From: Demequina sp. NBRC 110056
Lineage (GTDB): Bacteria; Actinomycetota; Actinomycetes; Actinomycetales; Demequinaceae
NCBI RefSeq assembly: GCF_002090155.1
Contig: NZ_BBRM01000005.1
Coordinates: forward strand, 62,001 to 126,000
Reading direction: 5' to 3'
DNA length: 64,000 nt
Shown: one piece after another, positions 1-9,337 of the stretch
Layout: each line of letters opens with the position of its first letter
How positions within the stretch are numbered: the stretch's first letter is position 1
Made by a program: the position numbers and the translations under genes
The notes under the pieces: model-generated
Databases searched by the model: none
What the model saw: only the letters and a program-made list of their open reading frames with translations
What the model was told of the DNA's origin: nothing

Positions 1-1698
1 CACGACGCGGGCACGATCGGCGAGGCTGTCGAGCGTCTCGCGCAGGGCGGACTCCTTCACAGGCCCGGCCGTGCCCATGTGCATGATCACGACGGGGCGC
101 AGGCTTCCGGCCTCGTGGGCGCGGAGGACAGCTCCCATGATGTTGCCAGGCGACCGGTTGATCGCCGCGTCGACCGTCGACCCGGCGATGTCCGCCTTCA
201 GCACGTCCGCCGCCCACAAGGACACCGAGTCCCCGTAGATCGCGACGTCCTCCGTCGTCACCTCCGGCGCGGGCTCCTCAGCGGCCGCCGCGTCGACCTC
301 CTGGGACGCTCCGTCGGACTCGCCGTTCGAGGCCTCGGGGTCCAGCTCGGCAGCCTCGGGCGCGACCGGCTCCGCCGTGATCGCCACGGTCGAGCCGAGC
401 GCGCTGTCGGACGCCTTCGGCACGCCGATCGAGAATGACAGCCCGACGATCAGAGCGAAGGCCGCGGCACCGCCGAGCGCGCCGTAGAACGGGCGCCGGT
501 GAGCGGCGATGCCTTCATCGCGCAGTCGCGCCCAACCGCGGCCGATCGCTCCGGAGCGCACGGGCTGCTCGACCCAACGGTACGACGCTGCGGCGACGGC
601 GAGCACGAGTCCGATGCGAGAGACCTCGACCCACCAGCCGTGCCACGGGATGTCGAGTCCCGGCCGCGTGACGAGGAAGATCGGCCAATGCCACAGGTAG
701 ATGCCGTAGGAGCGCTCGCCGACCCAGCGCAGCGGCGCCCAGTCCAGCATCGCGCCGAAGGGAGAGGCCGGGTGCGTCGCCAGCACGATCACGACCGCCA
801 CTAGCGCGGCCACCACCAGGAACCCGCCACGGTAGATCCACGGGCTGTACTCGCTCGCGGCGACCATGACCCACACCAGCAGGGACAGCATGGTGAGCCC
901 GCTCACGAGCAGGGCGACGCGAGCACCGCCGGGGACTCGCTCCGACGCACGCCCCGGGCGCCACAACGCCGCGAGCACGGCGCCCATGAGCACGGACATG
1001 GCGTGCGTGTCGGTCCCGAAGTACACGCGCGTGGGGTCGGCGTCCAGCGGGTACCCGTTTGCGATGGACATCACCGCCATCTCGGCGGTCGATGCCACCG
1101 CGAGAGTCCCGGCCACCACCAGCAGCGTCATGCGTACCGAGCTGCGACGGGCGCGCGCGAATCCCCAGATGAGCGCGACGACCGCGGGCCACACGAGGTA
1201 GAACTGCTCCTCCACTGCGAGCGACCAGAGGTGCGCGAGCATGTTGCCACGACCGATGAGCTCGAAGTAGGACTCGTCTTGAGCGATGTACCACCAGTTC
1301 GACACGTACAGCAGGGCGGCCGCGACGTTGCCGCGGAAGCCCTCGATCGCGTCGCGCGCGACCGTGGCGACGAGCAGCGCGGTGCCGGCGAGCGTCACGA
1401 GCAGCGCGGGCATCAGGCGACGCGCACGCCGCAGGTAGAACTGGCCGAAGCTGATCGAGCCTCGACGGGATCGCTCCGCCATGAGCAGGGTCGTGATCAG
1501 GAAGCCCGACACGACGAAGAACACGTCGACGCCAAGGAAGCCGCCCGGCAGGGCGCCCGTCCCGAGGTGGTAGACGACCACCGCAGCGACGGCGATCGCG
1601 CGCAGGCCGTCGAGGCCCCGGATGCGGCGAGGGGTGGAGCGATAGTCGTCATCGGGGCCGCGTCGATGACGCAGCACGGGTGCGGCGGCGACGGCCAT
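1..1698 (-). CDS. Membrane acyltransferase with SGNH domain, 3' end cut by window edge
   Basis: The gene reads leftwards out of the window, so only the first 566 codons are present. The N-terminal half is an acyltransferase-3 (OafA/YrhL-like) membrane domain: it opens with RGLDGLRAIAV at about residues 27-37, has the family histidine in YHLG at residue 44, and continues through about ten hydrophobic segments. After a Glu/Ala/Pro-rich linker an SGNH-type domain begins with GDS near residue 487. Proteins of this family O-acylate cell-envelope polysaccharide or peptidoglycan; the substrate here cannot be read from sequence. The ATG at 1698 is chosen because GGGAGGGC lies just upstream and the conserved block follows about 26 residues in. 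Confidence 0.85.
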   Translation of the reverse strand, partial: MAVAAAPVLRHRRGPDDDYRSTPRRIRGLDGLRAIAVAAVVVYHLGTGALPGGFLGVDVFFVVSGFLITTLLMAERSRRGSISFGQFYLRRARRLMPALLVTLAGTALLVATVARDAIEGFRGNVAAALLYVSNWWYIAQDESYFELIGRGNMLAHLWSLAVEEQFYLVWPAVVALIWGFARARRSSVRMTLLVVAGTLAVASTAEMAVMSIANGYPLDADPTRVYFGTDTHAMSVLMGAVLAALWRPGRASERVPGGARVALLVSGLTMLSLLVWVMVAASEYSPWIYRGGFLVVAALVAVVIVLATHPASPFGAMLDWAPLRWVGERSYGIYLWHWPIFLVTRPGLDIPWHGWWVEVSRIGLVLAVAAASYRWVEQPVRSGAIGRGWARLRDEGIAAHRRPFYGALGGAAAFALIVGLSFSIGVPKASDSALGSTVAITAEPVAPEAAELDPEASNGESDGASQEVDAAAAEEPAPEVTTEDVAIYGDSVSLWAADVLKADIAGSTVDAAINRSPGNIMGAVLRAHEAGSLRPVVIMHMGTAGPVKESALRETLDSLADRARVV

Positions 1699-1799
1699 GA
1701 GCCCTCCCCTTCCCCGAGCGATGACGGGGCCAGGCTAGAGCGTGCGGGGCGCGACGTGCGGGAGCCCACGCCTGGAGCTCGGCACCTCCGCTCACGGCC

Positions 1800-2123
1800 C
1801 TACTCGGCGAGCAGCAGCACGATCAGCACTCCCGCGAGCACGAGCCACACGATCGACGTCGTGAGCGCGATGGCGGGTGCAGCGCCCGAGCCCGCCCGGC
1901 CCCGCGCGAGCGCGACGAGCACGACCGCGAGCGCGACGCCCGCGGTGCCGAGCCCCAGCACCAGGACGGTGACGAGCCCCAGCGTGCCCGAGCCGCCGCT
2001 GGGCGCGAGCACCGGCGCAAGCCAGACGAACACGGCCGCTCCGGCCACGAGCAGGACGAGCGCCCACAGCGGAGCCCGCGACGGGCGCTCCGCCGGCATC
2101 ACGGGCTGCTCGCCAGCGCTCAT
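1800..2123 (-). CDS. Small membrane protein, unknown function
   Basis: A 107-residue protein not recognised as a named family. It has a short polar N-terminus (about residues 1-17) followed by three strongly hydrophobic segments, roughly residues 18-38, 45-70 and 84-105, with an Arg/Gly-rich loop between the second and third. The hydrophobic pattern and high-GC codon use support a real gene. It lies alone between the acyltransferase, same strand, and the divergently transcribed flavodoxin-like gene. No motif suggests an activity. Confidence 0.6.
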   Translation of the reverse strand: MSAGEQPVMPAERPSRAPLWALVLLVAGAAVFVWLAPVLAPSGGSGTLGLVTVLVLGLGTAGVALAVVLVALARGRAGSGAAPAIALTTSIVWLVLAGVLIVLLLAE

Positions 2124-2215
2124 AGGTCAACTCTGGCCCACCGTGCCAGGGACGGCAACGGATCGGGACCTAGGTCCCTTCAGCCAAGCGGCGCGGGAGG
2201 TGTAGACCGGGAGAC

Positions 2216-2758
2216 ATGGACGCCGTCGTCGTGTACGAGTCGCTCTGGGGCAACACCGCCGCCATCGCCCGCGCGATCGCGGCCGGGCTCGGGCCGCAGA
2301 CGCCCGTCCTGACGACCGATGAGGCCACGCCCGACAGGCTCGCGCACGCCAGACTCCTCGTGGCGGGCGCGCCGGTGCACGCCATGGGCCTGCCCTCCGA
2401 CACGACCCGCGCATCGGCGACCGCCAAGGTCTACGGCGCACACCCTGGCCTTCACGCAGACGTCAGTCACCCCGCGATGCGGGCGTGGCTCGACACCCTT
2501 CCTCCCGCCGAGCGGCTGTGCGCCGCCTTCGAGACCGGCATCCGCGGCCCTCTCGGGAGAGGCGCCGCCCGCGCCATCGTCGCCCGACTGACAGCCCTGG
2601 GCCACGAGGCGATCGACGAGCCGCAGACCTTCACCGTCGCGCTCGTCACCGGTTCCTCGGAGCCGGCAGCGCTGCTGCTCGGCGGGCAGGAGCAGAAGGC
2701 GCGGGCGTGGGGCGCTCACCTCGCTGCCGCGTCACAAGCACGCCTTCCCGCCCCCTAG
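2216..2758 (+). CDS. Flavodoxin-domain protein
   Basis: A 180-residue single-domain protein. The N-terminus shows the flavodoxin phosphate-binding loop after the first beta strand: YESLWGNT at residues 7-14, preceded by a hydrophobic strand and followed by an amphipathic helix. A second strand with LLVAGAPVHAMG matches the flavin-ring loop region. Family members bind FMN and shuttle electrons, or act as NAD(P)H:quinone or protoporphyrinogen oxidases. No partner gene is adjacent: the next gene is convergent and ends two bases away. ATG 2216 has GGGAGA 4-9 bases upstream. Confidence 0.8.
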   Translation: MDAVVVYESLWGNTAAIARAIAAGLGPQTPVLTTDEATPDRLAHARLLVAGAPVHAMGLPSDTTRASATAKVYGAHPGLHADVSHPAMRAWLDTLPPAERLCAAFETGIRGPLGRGAARAIVARLTALGHEAIDEPQTFTVALVTGSSEPAALLLGGQEQKARAWGAHLAAASQARLPAP

Positions 2759-2759
2759 C

Positions 2760-3131
2760 TCAGCGAGCGCGCACCGGTGCGGCCTCGAGCTCGGCGGCCG
2801 CGCGCCGCACCGAGCGATACACGCCGGTGCCGGGCTCACCGGCGAGCGCGAGCACGACCAGCAGGACGTCGCCGCCCACGCTGCGGGTGATGACCTGTCG
2901 CTCGCGGCCGTAGATGACCGATCCCTGCGAGTCGTCCACGCCGAGCGCGGCGGCGGCCAGGTCGACGATGCCCGCGAGGGCCGCGGCGGAGGCGGCGGCG
3001 CGTTCGCGATCCTCGAGCACCGCGTCGTCGACGATCGGCACGCCGTCGGCACCGGCGATGATCACGCGCAGCACGCCAGGATGCTCCCGCAGCCCGCGCG
3101 CCACGATCTCGCAACGATCTCGAGCGATCAC
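2760..3131 (-). CDS. Roadblock/LC7-domain protein (third of the operon)
   Basis: A 123-residue protein with the roadblock/LC7 pattern: an N-terminal helix, a strand reading VIIAGADGVPIVDD, a long alanine-rich helix, then the closing beta strands. Roadblock proteins act as partners or GTPase-activating factors for Ras-like GTPases of the MglA/CvnD group. It starts at GTG 3131, which overlaps the stop of the upstream roadblock gene (GTGA), so translation is probably coupled. It is the last gene of a four-gene operon. Its sequence differs clearly from the other two roadblock proteins, so this is not a recent tandem copy. Confidence 0.8.
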   Translation of the reverse strand: MIARDRCEIVARGLREHPGVLRVIIAGADGVPIVDDAVLEDRERAAASAAALAGIVDLAAAALGVDDSQGSVIYGRERQVITRSVGGDVLLVVLALAGEPGTGVYRSVRRAAAELEAAPVRAR

Positions 3132-3520
3132 ACCGCGACCCGGGTGGTGCCCGACAGGACTCGGAGCCTCTCGGCCTGCACCCTCACTGCCGCAGCGACG
3201 GCCGCCTCGTCCACCCCGTCGGGCCCCGGGTCGACGACCGCCGCGAGCAGGTGCGCCGCGTCCACGGGCGCGACGACGAGCAGCCCGTGCTCTCCGCGGA
3301 CGGTCGCTGACTCGGCGGCGCCCATGCCGAACCCGCGCGTGACCGTCGCGGCGAGCCCGACGAGGGCGGCAGTCAGCGCCGCGCCGCCGTCGCGCGCGGC
3401 GAGGGAGACATCGTCATAGAGAGCGATGCCGTCGGTGCGCGCGATGATGACGCGAGTGATCTGAGGCACCGCCCGCTTGAGCTGGGCGCCCGCCAGCAGT
3501 CCGTGCTTGGGGACGATCAT
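3128..3520 (-). CDS. Roadblock/LC7-domain protein (second of the operon)
   Basis: A 130-residue roadblock/LC7 protein: VIIARTDGIALYDDVS at about residues 23-38 is the same strand-turn-strand block as in the neighbouring roadblock gene, followed by an Ala/Gly-rich helix and a C-terminal helix rich in Ala and Arg. ATG 3520 overlaps the stop of the GTPase gene (ATGA); a longer upstream reading exists but would run through the GTPase gene and has no domain content. The overlap and shared strand imply co-expression with the GTPase, and this protein probably dimerises and contacts it. Confidence 0.8.
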   Translation of the reverse strand: MIVPKHGLLAGAQLKRAVPQITRVIIARTDGIALYDDVSLAARDGGAALTAALVGLAATVTRGFGMGAAESATVRGEHGLLVVAPVDAAHLLAAVVDPGPDGVDEAAVAAAVRVQAERLRVLSGTTRVAV

Positions 3521-4146
3521 CGGTCCTCCTCCGTCACTGCCGGCGCAGGCGCCGGGGATGCTGCGGCACGACTGTGAGCTCGCTCGACGAGTGCCGCGAG
3601 CACCGCGCGCGCCTGATCTCCATCGCGGGGATCGACCGCGTGCAGGGCTGACACCGCGACGCCGAGGAAGCCGGCGATCTCGGTCGCGGCTTGCGCATCG
3701 CGATCCCACCGGTTGACCGCGACCACGAAAGGCGCGGCCGGATCGATCGCCGCGAACCGGCGCAGGATTCCCTTCGCCTGAGCGAGGGACTGCAGACGGC
3801 TCGCGTCGACGAGCACGACGTACCCCGCCATGCCTTGCGCGAGCAGGGGCCACATGAAGCTGAAGCGCTCCTGGCCGGGCGTCCCGAACAGCGTCACCAC
3901 ACGCTCGCTCCCAGCGGCGCCGACCCTCGTCGTGCCATGATCCATGGCCACGGTGGTCTGCTCCTTGAGGCGCGAGGTGCCGTCCGACACTGATCGCTCA
4001 GCGCCCACGGCGTCGGGGCACGCGCTTCTCACGAAGGTCGTCTTGCCGGCGCCGAACGGGCCGGCGACGACGACCTTCACGACCGCGTGCGCCACGCCGA
4101 GCTCGGCGACGGCCCCGGAGCCGGCCGGGGCCGCTGCCGCCTCCAT
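3517..4146 (-). CDS. MglA/CvnD-like small GTPase
   Basis: A 209-residue Ras-like GTPase of the bacterial MglA/CvnD group. The P-loop GPFGAGKT is at residues 29-36, the switch II DxxG-type block FGTPGQERF at 87-95, and the guanine-specificity block is NRWD at 145-148, a variant of NKxD. An Ala/Pro-rich tail (about 195-205) follows the G domain. Such GTPases work as switches together with roadblock proteins at the membrane. It overlaps roadblock genes on both sides by ATGA junctions, so the four genes form one translationally coupled unit. No sensor kinase, DUF742 or P450 gene, the usual conservon partners, lies beside it. Confidence 0.88.
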   Translation of the reverse strand: MEAAAAPAGSGAVAELGVAHAVVKVVVAGPFGAGKTTFVRSACPDAVGAERSVSDGTSRLKEQTTVAMDHGTTRVGAAGSERVVTLFGTPGQERFSFMWPLLAQGMAGYVVLVDASRLQSLAQAKGILRRFAAIDPAAPFVVAVNRWDRDAQAATEIAGFLGVAVSALHAVDPRDGDQARAVLAALVERAHSRAAASPAPAPAVTEEDR

Positions 4147-4511
4147 CAGATCTCGAGCGCCTTCTCGATCCCCTGCAGCTGGCGGCGGGCCATCGCGAGG
4201 TTGGAGCGCGAGCGGTCCAGCGCGACGTAGATGAACAGGCCGTGCCCGTTCGGCGCCGTCACGAGGCGGATGAGGTGGATCTGCGCGCCCAGGGTGATGA
4301 GGATGTCCTCGATGGAGTCGTCGAGACCCAGCGAGTCCATGACGCGCAGCTTCGCCCGGACCACCTCGGTGTTGCCGGCGGCGGCGAGCTCGAGGTCGAT
4401 GCCGTTGCCGGCGGTCGCCAGCGTCATGCCGCTGTCGTAGTCGACGAGTGCGGCGCCGATCGCGCCGTCGATGGTCATCACGCTGTTCATGGACTCGACA
4501 GGGTTTGCCAT
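4146..4511 (-). CDS. Roadblock/LC7-domain protein (first of the operon)
   Basis: A 121-residue roadblock/LC7 protein of the CvnB-like type: it opens MANPVESMNSV, then has IDGAIGAALVDYDSGM and a long helix containing LELAAAGNTEVVRAK. ATG 4511 is chosen because GGGAGG sits eight bases upstream; an in-frame ATG further upstream at 4712 would add about 67 residues of unconserved, Pro/Ser-rich sequence. It is the promoter-proximal gene of the operon, and its stop overlaps the GTPase start (ATGA). Confidence 0.85.
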   Translation of the reverse strand: MANPVESMNSVMTIDGAIGAALVDYDSGMTLATAGNGIDLELAAAGNTEVVRAKLRVMDSLGLDDSIEDILITLGAQIHLIRLVTAPNGHGLFIYVALDRSRSNLAMARRQLQGIEKALEI

Positions 4512-4905
4512 TGGTGTTTCCTCCCAGGATTGCGGGCGCGCTTCGCCCGCGATGATGTTCGCTTGCGAACGCGGAGTGGATTGCCCCGGGCTCGCTGCCG
4601 CGCCAGATTCGTCACTGAGCGCGGGAGCCCGCTCTGACTGGAGAGCAGGACGGCGTAACGTTACGAGGTGCGACGCAGGGCGTCCAGGGGTCTGGAGTGT
4701 GGCGTTCATCACGGAATGCGTCGCAGGGTGGCGGCGTTGAGCGCCGTCGCGCGCCCGTTATACGCGTATTGTCCTAAATGCGCGGGGCATTCACCCTGAA
4801 TTGTCGGAATCTGCGCACCGCATCGGCGGCAATCGCTCAGGATCGCTCGAAATGCTACCAATGTTGGGAATGCACGTCGCATGCCGTCGGCAGCCGCTCT
4901 CCACG
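4512..4905. other. Long intergenic region with hairpins upstream of the roadblock/GTPase operon
   Basis: No gene is supported here. Towards the roadblock operon lie several small inverted repeats: GCGGGCG/CGCCCGC (4532-4550), GTTCGC/GCGAAC (4557-4570), GCGGG/CCCGC (4621-4632), GCTCT/AGAGC (4631-4646) and the perfect palindrome CGTAACGTTACG (4654-4665). An AT-richer patch at about 4757-4781, including TATAAC on the minus strand, is the best place for the operon promoter, which would give a leader of some 240 bases carrying these hairpins. Confidence 0.4.
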
Positions 4906-4917
4906 TAGGGTTCGAGA

Positions 4918-5400
4918 GTGCCGCACTCCTCTCGCCCCATCGTGATCTTCGACGGCGACTGCGGCCTGTGCAACGGCTTCGTCGCGTGGCTGATCCGCCA
5001 CGACCCCGGGGCGCGCTTTCTCATCGCAGGCAGCGCCGGAGAGGTCGGGCAGGCGACGCTCGACGCGATGGGACTCGACCGCGCCGTGGCGGAGTCGACC
5101 CTCGTGGTCGCCACCGCCGACGGCCCCTTGGCGAGGTCCGATGCGGTCGCCGGGGTCCTCGGCGAGCTGGGGTGGCCGTGGCGCGCCGGAGCGGCGATGC
5201 GGGCGGTTCCGCGCGCGGCGCGCGACCGGGTCTACGACGCGATCGCGCGGCGCAGGCCGCGCCGGCCGGCGGAGGACCCGGCGTGCGGAACGCCGCCGCC
5301 CGAGCTGGTCAGGGCCTGGCGCGCGCAGCTCGCCAGCGTCGAGGACGTCGCGGCCCTGACCGCCCTCGGAAACGAAAGAACTCCCCACCGCAAGCGGTGA
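4918..5400 (+). CDS. DCC-family (DUF393) thiol-disulfide oxidoreductase-like protein
   Basis: A 160-residue protein with the signature DGDCGLCN at residues 12-19, i.e. the D-x-x-C-x-x-C motif that names the DCC family, placed right after the first beta strand as in thioredoxin-like folds. Members are predicted redox proteins of unknown substrate. The GTG at 4918 is favoured: a TAGGGT hexamer (4906-4911) ends six bases before it, which fits a leaderless transcript. The last codons run into the hairpin that terminates the convergent tRNA-Glu gene. Confidence 0.85.
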   Translation: MPHSSRPIVIFDGDCGLCNGFVAWLIRHDPGARFLIAGSAGEVGQATLDAMGLDRAVAESTLVVATADGPLARSDAVAGVLGELGWPWRAGAAMRAVPRAARDRVYDAIARRRPRRPAEDPACGTPPPELVRAWRAQLASVEDVAALTALGNERTPHRKR

Positions 5401-5405
5401 GGAGT
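5380..5405 (-). terminator. Rho-independent terminator of tRNA-Glu
   Basis: On the minus strand ACTCC.CACCGC pairs across a short loop with GCGGTG.GGAGT and is followed by TTCTTTCGTTT. It lies just downstream of the tRNA-Glu gene and overlaps the 3' end of the convergent DCC gene. Confidence 0.85.
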
Positions 5406-5412
5406 CGTTCCG

Positions 5413-5485
5413 TAGCCCCGACGGGATTCGAACCCGCGCTACCGCCTTGAGAGGGCGGCGTGCTAGGCCGCTACACAACGGGGCC
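5413..5485 (-). tRNA. tRNA-Glu (anticodon CTC)
   Basis: The minus strand folds as a complete 73-base cloverleaf: acceptor GGCCCCG/CGGGGCT, D-arm beginning GTGT, anticodon stem CCGCC/GGCGG around a loop holding CTC, T-arm GGGTTCGAATCCC, discriminator A. CCA is not encoded. The gene is single and has its own terminator. Glu-tRNA synthetase (gltX) lies about 5 kb away on the same strand, apparently by chance. Confidence 0.96.
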
Positions 5486-5590
5486 CTAGCCTCCAGCCAC
5501 CCTCCGGGGTGTCTGGCGCGAGATAAGACTCTACAGCATCCACGGCCCTCGACGCCAATCCGTGCACTGCTCCCCCGTCGCACGATCCCC

Positions 5591-5638
5591 TTGCCGTCGC
5601 GCAACGCATTATGTAAACTTGAGCGCGTGCGACTCAAC
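5591..5638 (+). promoter_or_regulatory. clpB promoter with HAIR-like HspR operator
   Basis: TTGCCG (5591-5596) and TAAACT (5614-5619) are 17 bases apart and form a plausible sigma-70 type promoter. Overlapping the -10 is CTTGAGC-N7-ACTCAAC (5618-5638), which matches the HAIR inverted repeat CTTGAGT-N7-ACTCAAG bound by the heat-shock repressor HspR at 12 of 14 arm positions with exact spacing. A second, smaller inverted repeat, CAACTC-C-GAGTTG, lies at 5635-5647. The layout fits repression by HspR with release on heat shock. Confidence 0.75.
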
Positions 5639-5673
5639 TCCGAGTTGCACACCAGATCTACCAGGAGGCTCAC

Positions 5674-7830
<2,157 letters not shown>

Positions 7831-7850
7831 GCCCGCTCGGTCACACCCCG

Positions 7851-7960
7851 CCCGCCCGACAGTTTCGAACATCTCAACGGCGGCTCGCCGCGCCGAGCGC
7901 CCTCCAACGCGCCACGCGCCGGCGTGTCGGAACGGCGACGTTCGGAACTGTCGGGGCGGG
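7851..7960. repeat. Long-range imperfect inverted repeat downstream of clpB
   Basis: CCCGCCCGACAGTTTCGAAC (7851-7870) is matched in inverse, with two differences, by bases 7940-7960. The roughly 70 bases between contain further short GTCGGAAC-like pieces. It could form a large hairpin at the end of the clpB transcript. No T-run follows, so a classical terminator is not shown. Confidence 0.45.
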
Positions 7961-7980
7961 TTGCGGGGCCGGAACCGGCG

Positions 7981-8003
7981 GAGGGCCGATGCGGTCGCCG
8001 GGG
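7981..8003 (+). repeat. Dispersed repeat copy 1 (core GGGCCGATGCG)
   Basis: This is the first of at least eleven intergenic copies in the window. The shared unit reads GAGG or similar, then GCCGATGCG, then about ten bases ending in a GCYGGG-like block. This copy is followed within ten bases by copy 2 in the same orientation. Confidence 0.5.
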
Positions 8004-8024
8004 AGGGCCGATGCGCGGGCTGGG
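8003..8024 (+). repeat. Dispersed repeat copy 2
   Basis: GAGGGCCGATGCGCGGG followed by CTGGG; the most complete copy, lying just before the tRNA-Gln terminator and in tandem with copy 1. Confidence 0.5.
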
Positions 8025-8031
8025 AAAGCGA

Positions 8032-8055
8032 AAAGACCCGCCGGAGCGGGTCTTT
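8032..8055 (-). terminator. Rho-independent terminator of tRNA-Gln
   Basis: Minus strand AAAGACCCG, a six-base loop, CGGGTCTTT, then a short T/C-rich run. It starts only a few bases beyond the tRNA 3' end. Confidence 0.85.
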
Positions 8056-8061
8056 CGCTGT

Positions 8062-8136
8062 TGGCTGGCCTACCTGGACTCGAACCAAGACTAAAGGAAC
8101 CAGAAACCTTCGTGCTGCCAATTACACCATAGGCCA
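8062..8136 (-). tRNA. tRNA-Gln (anticodon CTG)
   Basis: The minus strand gives a 75-base cloverleaf: acceptor TGGCCTA/TAGGCCA, discriminator G, encoded CCA, D-arm with GGTGTAATTGGC, anticodon loop with CTG, T-arm GGTTCGAGTCC. The 3' CCA is encoded here but not in the tRNA-Glu gene of the same window. Confidence 0.95.
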
Positions 8137-8166
8137 ACGGGCCGGAGCAGAACCCCGACCGGCGCA

Positions 8167-9243
8167 CTACTCTACCGTGCTCGCGGCCTCCCGCAAAACC
8201 AGCCCCGGTCCCGCGCACGGGCCGTTCGCGATGGCCGTCGCTGCCTGCTGCGCGACCGCCTCGGCGTCAGACGTGGCGGGCCACGCCGCGACCTGCACCG
8301 TCACGTCGCCGCACACCACGGGGCCGGCGAGGGCGACCTGTGAGGCCTCCAACGGCGCCGCGCCCTCGGCGCGTGCCCGCACCACCAGCACGCCGCCGTC
8401 GGCGGTCAGGCCCGCGAGATCGACGCGCCCCGGCCCCCGCACCGGAGCGTCCGGCACCCAGGTGAGCGCCGTGCCGACCGCTGCGGACAGGTCGGCGGCC
8501 GCGCCCTCCCACACGCCCGCCGCGTCGTCACCGTCCACCACGACCGCCGCCTGCTTGGCGAGCGCATCGGCCGTGCCCACGAGCGCTGCCGCTCGGGCCC
8601 ACGCCACGGGGTGGTCCGCGAGCCACAGCTCGGACGCGAGGTAGCGCTGGAAGCCCTCGTCCGCGCGTGCCGCTCGCACCGCCCACGCGACGTCGCCCTC
8701 GTCCTCGATGTAGAGCAGGTGATGCGGCGGCGCGCAGCCATCCTGCTCGGCCTTGGAGGTGAGCACCCGGTCCCACTCGGCCCCCGTGGCCTCGGTCATG
8801 CCGGCGCGCGTGTGCAGGTTGAGCAGCGTCGGCGACGCCAGCGGGTCAGCAGGCGCGGCCGCCTCGACGCCGAGCTCCGCGGCGACCGCGTCGCGATGCT
8901 GGCGGTCCTCGCGCGGATCCGGGGCATAGGAGAAGCCCCGCGCTGCCATGCACTCGGCCACCGCCTGCTGCGCGAGCCAGGTGTGGTGCATGATCTGCAC
9001 GCGCTGCTCGCCGCTGAGCACCGGCCCGCTGAATTGACCGATCTCGCTCGGCCGGGCATCGGTCTCGTCGGCGGACCGTGACGCGTCCACGGCGAGCAGC
9101 GCCGCGGCGAGGACGCCCACCGCCAGCGCCCAGCGCCACGGCAGCGATCTCCACCTCGGCGGTCGCGGGCGCCATCGCGCGTGCGCAGGTCGCGACGAGC
9201 GCTCGCCGACGTCGTCGACGTCGATCGTCTCGAGCTCGGCCAT
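8167..9243 (-). CDS. Membrane-anchored protein of unknown function
   Basis: A 358-residue protein not matched to a family. The N-terminus is acidic then Arg-rich (residues 1-35), with one hydrophobic segment at about 36-53 (WALAVGVLAAALLAV), so the bulk (about 55-358) is probably outside the membrane. The C-terminal half is Ala/Val/Gly-rich and contains a cysteine in a VVCGDV context and another in NGPCAGPG. GAGGGAG lies upstream of ATG 9243. It stands alone between tRNA-Gln and the HAD gene. Codon use is normal for the window, so it is very likely a real gene. Confidence 0.7.
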   Translation of the reverse strand: MAELETIDVDDVGERSSRPAHARWRPRPPRWRSLPWRWALAVGVLAAALLAVDASRSADETDARPSEIGQFSGPVLSGEQRVQIMHHTWLAQQAVAECMAARGFSYAPDPREDRQHRDAVAAELGVEAAAPADPLASPTLLNLHTRAGMTEATGAEWDRVLTSKAEQDGCAPPHHLLYIEDEGDVAWAVRAARADEGFQRYLASELWLADHPVAWARAAALVGTADALAKQAAVVVDGDDAAGVWEGAAADLSAAVGTALTWVPDAPVRGPGRVDLAGLTADGGVLVVRARAEGAAPLEASQVALAGPVVCGDVTVQVAAWPATSDAEAVAQQAATAIANGPCAGPGLVLREAASTVE

Positions 9244-9337
9244 CGCGCTCCCTCAGGAGGCGCGCTCCGGGCGCGCCCTCTCTCGCACGCTACGCCTCAG
9301 CCCGAGCGGGGGCCAGCGAGTGGCGGCGCCGAATGGG

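Noticed and set aside
4557-4570. GTTCGC-TT-GCGAAC as a LexA/SOS box
   Set aside because: The actinobacterial SOS box is CGAAC-N4-GTTCG; here the arms are in the opposite order and spacing differs.
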